This document shows, one piece after another, positions 12,431 to 15,022 of a stretch of DNA of 15,022 nucleotides. The notes below the pieces were generated by a model. That model was not told where the DNA came from. It saw nothing but the letters and a program-made list of their open reading frames with translations, and did not search any database. The stretch is from REEB95 sp035632395. Lineage in GTDB: Bacteria; Pseudomonadota; Alphaproteobacteria; ATCC43930; CGMCC-115725. The stretch's first letter is position 1; each line of letters starts with the position of its first letter. The stretch covers positions 1 to 15,022 of the forward strand of contig DASQGX010000063.1 in NCBI GenBank assembly GCA_035632395.1, written 5' to 3'. A program made the position numbers and the translations under genes.

Positions 12431-12898
12431 TTAGCGCGCCGTGACCTGATTGCGGAAATCCAGCGGCGCAGCGATCTTGCGGAACGGCTCGATGCTCGAA
12501 CCGGTGCCGCGCACGACGATGTCGCCGTAGCCGAAAATGCGGCCGGCCAATGACTGATCGACGTCAACGGTCTCGACCTTGTCCATGTTCATTTCGATGG
12601 TGTGACGCCGGACCAAGCCGCGCTTGAAGATGATGCGGCGGTCGGTGACGGCAATCTCGGTCGTCCAGCGCCGCACGGCCGCCGCCATCAAGGTCAGGAA
12701 GCTCGCGAGCATCAGTACGACAAGAGCCATCAATAGATAAGGCACCGCATTACCGAATTGACCGGCTGCGACGATGGTTATGGAAAGCACTACGACGACG
12801 GCGAACAGCGCTAGGCCGGGAAGATAGACGATCCAGTGCAGCCGCCCGACATAACGCAGCGTCTCACCCGGCTGGAGGATTCGTTGGAGGTAGCTCAT
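12431..12898 (-). CDS. bacterial PH-domain (bPH2/YdbS-like) membrane protein
   Basis: Inner-membrane protein of 155 aa. A short N-terminus (MSYLQRILQPGETLRYVGRLHW) precedes two transmembrane helices at about 23-46 and 53-75. A cytoplasmic bacterial pleckstrin-homology domain follows at about 78-140: TTEIAVTDRRIIFKRGLVRRHTIEMNMDKVETVDVDQSLAGRIFGYGDIVVRGTG contains the usual strand pattern and the L-G-R-I-F-G-Y-G-D turn of this family. Such proteins occur widely; no defined biochemical role is established for this small form. The ATG at 12898 matches the common MSYLxxxLxPGE start, although no ribosome-binding site is obvious. It is upstream of the hydrolase on the same strand. Confidence 0.9.
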   Translation of the reverse strand: MSYLQRILQPGETLRYVGRLHWIVYLPGLALFAVVVVLSITIVAAGQFGNAVPYLLMALVVLMLASFLTLMAAAVRRWTTEIAVTDRRIIFKRGLVRRHTIEMNMDKVETVDVDQSLAGRIFGYGDIVVRGTGSSIEPFRKIAAPLDFRNQVTAR

Positions 12899-12979
12899 GG
12901 ACGCGGAACTTTGCGAAAGATGGCGAGCCCAAACGGAATTAGGTCATCAGGCGAGGTCGGGGGAATGAGCAACTCAGTC

Positions 12980-13429
12980 TCAGCTCTTCAAAAAATTCAA
13001 GGTGCATACGCGTGATTCGTTGCGTTTGCCGGTGCCGTGGTCACCGTCGAAATGCGCAGTCGCGGTATAATGAAACGGCGTTCCGCGGTCGACTTGGCCG
13101 ACGGAAGCATTTGGATTTCCGGTTAGGCCTGTCATGCTCAAGAGTGCGTCGCCGTCCGGCTGAATTTTGCCGCTCAGCGTTCCCGATGGCACGGTTCCCG
13201 GTTGGTGATATTGACCAAGCAGGGCGCCGTCTTGGACCTGTGCAGTGAAGAGCCACTTGTAGCCGCGAGCCCCATCCGGCGCATCTGCGCAAACAATGTC
13301 GACAATCCACTTGCCCTCAAACGGTTGCGGCTCAGCCGACAATGCTGGGTCAATGGGTTGGATGGCGCCGAGTACAAAGGCCAGCGCCGCCACCGACGCT
13401 CCTCGCGGTTTTGGGACCTGTCCGGTCAT
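12980..13429 (-). CDS. secreted hypothetical protein, 149 aa
   Basis: Family not firmly recognised. The N-terminus has a positively charged start (MTGQVPKPRG), a hydrophobic core (ASVAALAFVLGAI) and a likely signal peptidase site after ALSA (residue 32), so the mature protein is probably periplasmic. The mature part begins with PFEGKWIVDIVCADAPDGARGY and looks like a small beta-rich domain with alternating strands (YKWLFTAQVQDGALLGQY, GTLSGKIQPDGDALLSMTG, FHYTATAHFDGDHGTGKR). It has exactly two cysteines, Cys47 and Cys142, placed to make a disulfide between the first and last strands. GGAAAG lies 13 bases before the ATG at 13429, rather far. It lies downstream of tRNA-Lys on the same strand; whether it shares a transcript is unknown. 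Confidence 0.75.
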   Translation of the reverse strand: MTGQVPKPRGASVAALAFVLGAIQPIDPALSAEPQPFEGKWIVDIVCADAPDGARGYKWLFTAQVQDGALLGQYHQPGTVPSGTLSGKIQPDGDALLSMTGLTGNPNASVGQVDRGTPFHYTATAHFDGDHGTGKRNESRVCTLNFLKS

Positions 13430-13472
13430 GGACGCCGCCGCTTTCCGGTTAAGCCGCTGGTCGTGACATTCG

Positions 13473-13548
13473 TGGTGAGCCCGCCGGGATTCGAACCCGG
13501 GACCCCATGATTAAAAGTCATGTGCTCTACCGGCTGAGCTACGGGCTC
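13473..13548 (-). tRNA. tRNA-Lys (anticodon UUU), CCA encoded
   Basis: A 76-base cloverleaf is visible on the minus strand. The acceptor stem is GAGCCCG/CGGGCTC, the D arm is GCTC-AGCCGGTA-GAGC, the anticodon arm is CATGA-CTTTTAA-TCATG with anticodon TTT, and the T arm is CCGGG-TTCGAAT-CCCGG. The discriminator base is A and the 3' CCA is encoded at 13475-13473. No insertion or attachment-site duplication was noticed at its 3' end. Confidence 0.97.
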
Positions 13549-13554
13549 GCGCAA

Positions 13555-13576
13555 CCGCGCCGGACAATAGGCGCGG
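13555..13576 (-). other. perfect hairpin between the methyltransferase gene and tRNA-Lys
   Basis: CCGCGCC (13555-13561) and GGCGCGG (13570-13576) form seven G/C pairs around an eight-base loop, seven bases upstream of the tRNA 5' end. There is no T run on either side, so it is not a classical terminator. It may slow transcription or mark an RNA-processing boundary. Confidence 0.3.
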
Positions 13577-13588
13577 CGGCGAGGGCGG

Positions 13589-14092
13589 TCAACCGAGGGC
13601 GCGACGTGGCTCGAGGCCGCGTTCCTCGATGCGGATGCGCCAAGCCAGGAGCACGGCGTTGATGACCGAAAAGGCCAGCGCGATTCGCCAAGCGCCGAAA
13701 ACCAGCGGCAGCACGGCGATCTCGCCGGCAACGATCAGATAGTTGGGATGGGCGACGAAGCGGTAGGGCCCGCGCCGCACCAGCTTCGTTCCGGGCAGGC
13801 TATAGATGCGTGCGGTCCAAAACGGGCCGAGGCTGGCAATCGTCCAGAGGCGCAGGACTTGAAGGGCAATATAGGCACCGAGCCAGAACCAGTTGATCGG
13901 GGCGCTCCACGGGACGAAGACAATGAGCGCGGCCAGCCACGCCGCGTGCAGCGCGACGATCAGCGAGTAATGTCCTCCGCCGAGTTCGATCGCACCTCGC
14001 TCTTTGAGCGCGCGCGCGTTGTGTGCCGAGTAAACGAGTTCGCTGACGCGCGCCGCCGCCACCAAACCGACGATGAGCAACAGCGCGCTCAC
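13589..14092 (-). CDS. isoprenylcysteine carboxyl methyltransferase (ICMT)-like membrane methyltransferase
   Basis: Integral membrane SAM-dependent methyltransferase-like protein of 167 aa, with hydrophobic helices at about 2-14, 43-62, 66-86 and 120-152. The conserved C-terminal signature of the ICMT/phospholipid methyltransferase family is present: TKLVRRGPYRFVAHPNYLIVAGEI (His115 in GPYRFVAHPNY) and the closing RIRIEERGLE with Glu156-Glu157. The GTG start at 14092 overlaps the stop of the type III polyketide synthase gene (GTGA), so the two are translationally coupled. Proteins of this family pair with type III polyketide synthases in bacteria; in the Streptomyces griseus srs operon SrsB methylates alkylresorcinol-type products. 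The most likely job here is O-methylation of the synthase's lipid product at the membrane, by context. A true isoprenylcysteine substrate is unlikely in a bacterium. Confidence 0.85.
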   Translation of the reverse strand: MSALLLIVGLVAAARVSELVYSAHNARALKERGAIELGGGHYSLIVALHAAWLAALIVFVPWSAPINWFWLGAYIALQVLRLWTIASLGPFWTARIYSLPGTKLVRRGPYRFVAHPNYLIVAGEIAVLPLVFGAWRIALAFSVINAVLLAWRIRIEERGLEPRRALG

Positions 14093-15022
14093 GCTTCGAG
14101 CACGAGAAAGCCGGCGGTGAAGCCCGGACCCAGCGCCGACATCAGCATGCGGCCGTGCGCGCCGGCTTTGAGCGTGCGCTCGAGCACGAACAGAACCGTC
14201 GCCGCCGACATGTTGCCGCAGTCACGCAGCACCGCACGCGCGTGATCGAGCGCACTGTCGGCAAGCGCGAAGGCCTCTTCGATCGCGCTTAACACTTTGA
14301 CGCCGCCGGGATGGCAGACGACGTGGTCGATGTCGTCGAGCGCGAGGTCGTGACGGGCGAGGAACGTGTCGGCAGCTGTGCGCAACTCGCTCCGCACGAG
14401 AGCGGGAATATCGCGCGAGAAGATCGCCTTGAGACCGTCTTCCATCACGTCCCAACCCATGACGCCGAGGGAGTCCGGCCAAGTGTGCTCGCCAGCAGCA
14501 CCCAGAACCGGTCCGTCGCCGTCGCTCGACACGATGCCAGCGGCGGCGCCGTCACCGAATAACGCAGTGGCGACCACGTTGCTCTTCGAGCTGTCGCCGC
14601 GACGGAAGCACAACGCACAAAGCTCGACGACCAGGAATAGGATGTTCGAGCCCGGACGCGCGCGGGCAAGATCGGCGGCACGTGCCAAGCCGGCGACGCC
14701 GCCTGCGCAGCCGAGGCCGAACACTGGCAAGCGCGTGACGTCGGAGCGCAGGCCGAGGCGGTTGAGCAGCCGGGCGTCGAGGCTCGGCGTTGCGATTCCA
14801 GTGGTCGAAACAGTGACGACAGCGTCGATCTGACGGGGTACCAAACCGGCCTTGGCGAGCGAGGCGCGCGCCGCGCGCTCGAGCAGGCGTACGGCGTTGT
14901 CGAGATAGAGTTCGTTGCGTTCGGCCCAGCCGTGTGGCCGGTCGTACCATTCGAGCGGCACGCAGGAATAGCGCGCTTCGATGCCGGCATTGGCGAATAC
15001 CGGCATCAGCCGGTCGAGATCG
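14089..15022 (-). CDS. type III polyketide synthase (chalcone/stilbene synthase family), N-terminus outside the window
   Basis: Homodimeric ketosynthase that extends acyl-CoA starters with malonyl-CoA to give alkylresorcinols, alkylpyrones or phloroglucinols. The frame is open to the window edge; residues DLDRL before the Met at 15006 fit the family, so that Met is internal and about 40-60 residues are missing. Numbering from that Met, the catalytic triad is complete: Cys100 in VFGLGCAGGVAGLARA, His232 in VCHPGG and Asn265 in GNMSAATVLF. Also present are GIEARYS near the start, VSTTGIATPSLDARL (66-80), ALFGDGAAAGIV (148-159) and the C-terminal ALGPGFTAGFLVLEA. It overlaps the downstream ICMT-like methyltransferase by four bases. 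The bacterial alkylresorcinol/alkylpyrone type is favoured over plant-like chalcone synthase, but the product cannot be predicted without starter-pocket modelling. Confidence 0.93.
   Translation of the reverse strand, partial: DLDRLMPVFANAGIEARYSCVPLEWYDRPHGWAERNELYLDNAVRLLERAARASLAKAGLVPRQIDAVVTVSTTGIATPSLDARLLNRLGLRSDVTRLPVFGLGCAGGVAGLARAADLARARPGSNILFLVVELCALCFRRGDSSKSNVVATALFGDGAAAGIVSSDGDGPVLGAAGEHTWPDSLGVMGWDVMEDGLKAIFSRDIPALVRSELRTAADTFLARHDLALDDIDHVVCHPGGVKVLSAIEEAFALADSALDHARAVLRDCGNMSAATVLFVLERTLKAGAHGRMLMSALGPGFTAGFLVLEA

Noticed and set aside
12358..12567. N-terminal extension of the alpha/beta hydrolase (70 extra residues)
   Set aside because: Arg/Ser/Ala-rich, overlaps the PH-domain gene in another frame, and the ATG at 12357 has a good ribosome-binding site and begins where family homology begins.
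13473..13548. tRNA-Lys as an integration site for a mobile element
   Set aside because: No integrase, no duplicated tRNA 3' end and no composition shift nearby; neighbours are ordinary chromosomal genes.

Overview
The window is GC-rich, densely coded chromosomal DNA, most likely from an alphaproteobacterium. This rests on a TTAA-N7-TTAA (CtrA-type) motif in front of an Flp pilin gene, a PleC/DivJ-like histidine kinase, FNR/FixK-type TTGA-N6-TCAA palindromes, and the general protein style. The genus cannot be read from the sequence. No mobile element, CRISPR array, phage gene or replication origin was seen. Both edges cut genes: an Old Yellow Enzyme-family reductase on the left and a type III polyketide synthase on the right.

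Left part (1-2200, plus strand): the end of an ene-reductase/NADH:flavin oxidoreductase gene, then a 53-residue Flp/Fap pilin gene with a CtrA-type box 45 bases before its GTG start, then an NAD-dependent sugar-nucleotide epimerase-like gene whose catalytic Tyr position reads Cys. Middle-left (2224-7304, minus strand): OsmC-family protein, a small SHOCT-domain membrane protein, a secreted clan-D-like glycosidase, and an overlapping glycosyltransferase-FemAB gene pair. The glycosidase and the SHOCT gene each have a near-identical FNR/FixK-like palindrome at similar distance upstream, suggesting a shared oxygen or redox-responsive regulator. The epimerase, glycosidase, glycosyltransferase and FemAB-like protein together suggest cell-surface polysaccharide work, although they are not one operon.

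Region 7305-7763 has no convincing gene but is the most structured non-coding DNA here. It holds two minus-strand intrinsic terminators, a plus-strand terminator-like hairpin, three nested long-range stems and a perfect palindrome inside a possible promoter, all upstream of the glycosyltransferase-FemAB pair. I read it as a candidate attenuated leader RNA or small RNA. Next come two small hypothetical genes (minus strand) and a SAM methyltransferase (plus strand) that starts directly behind a strong terminator.

Right part (9592-15022, minus strand): an orphan membrane histidine kinase with a periplasmic sensor, an alpha/beta hydrolase, a bacterial PH-domain membrane protein, a small secreted protein, tRNA-Lys(UUU) with encoded CCA, and a translationally coupled pair of type III polyketide synthase and isoprenylcysteine methyltransferase-like membrane methyltransferase. 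By analogy with alkylresorcinol/alkylpyrone loci, that pair probably makes and methylates an aliphatic phenolic lipid or pyrone.
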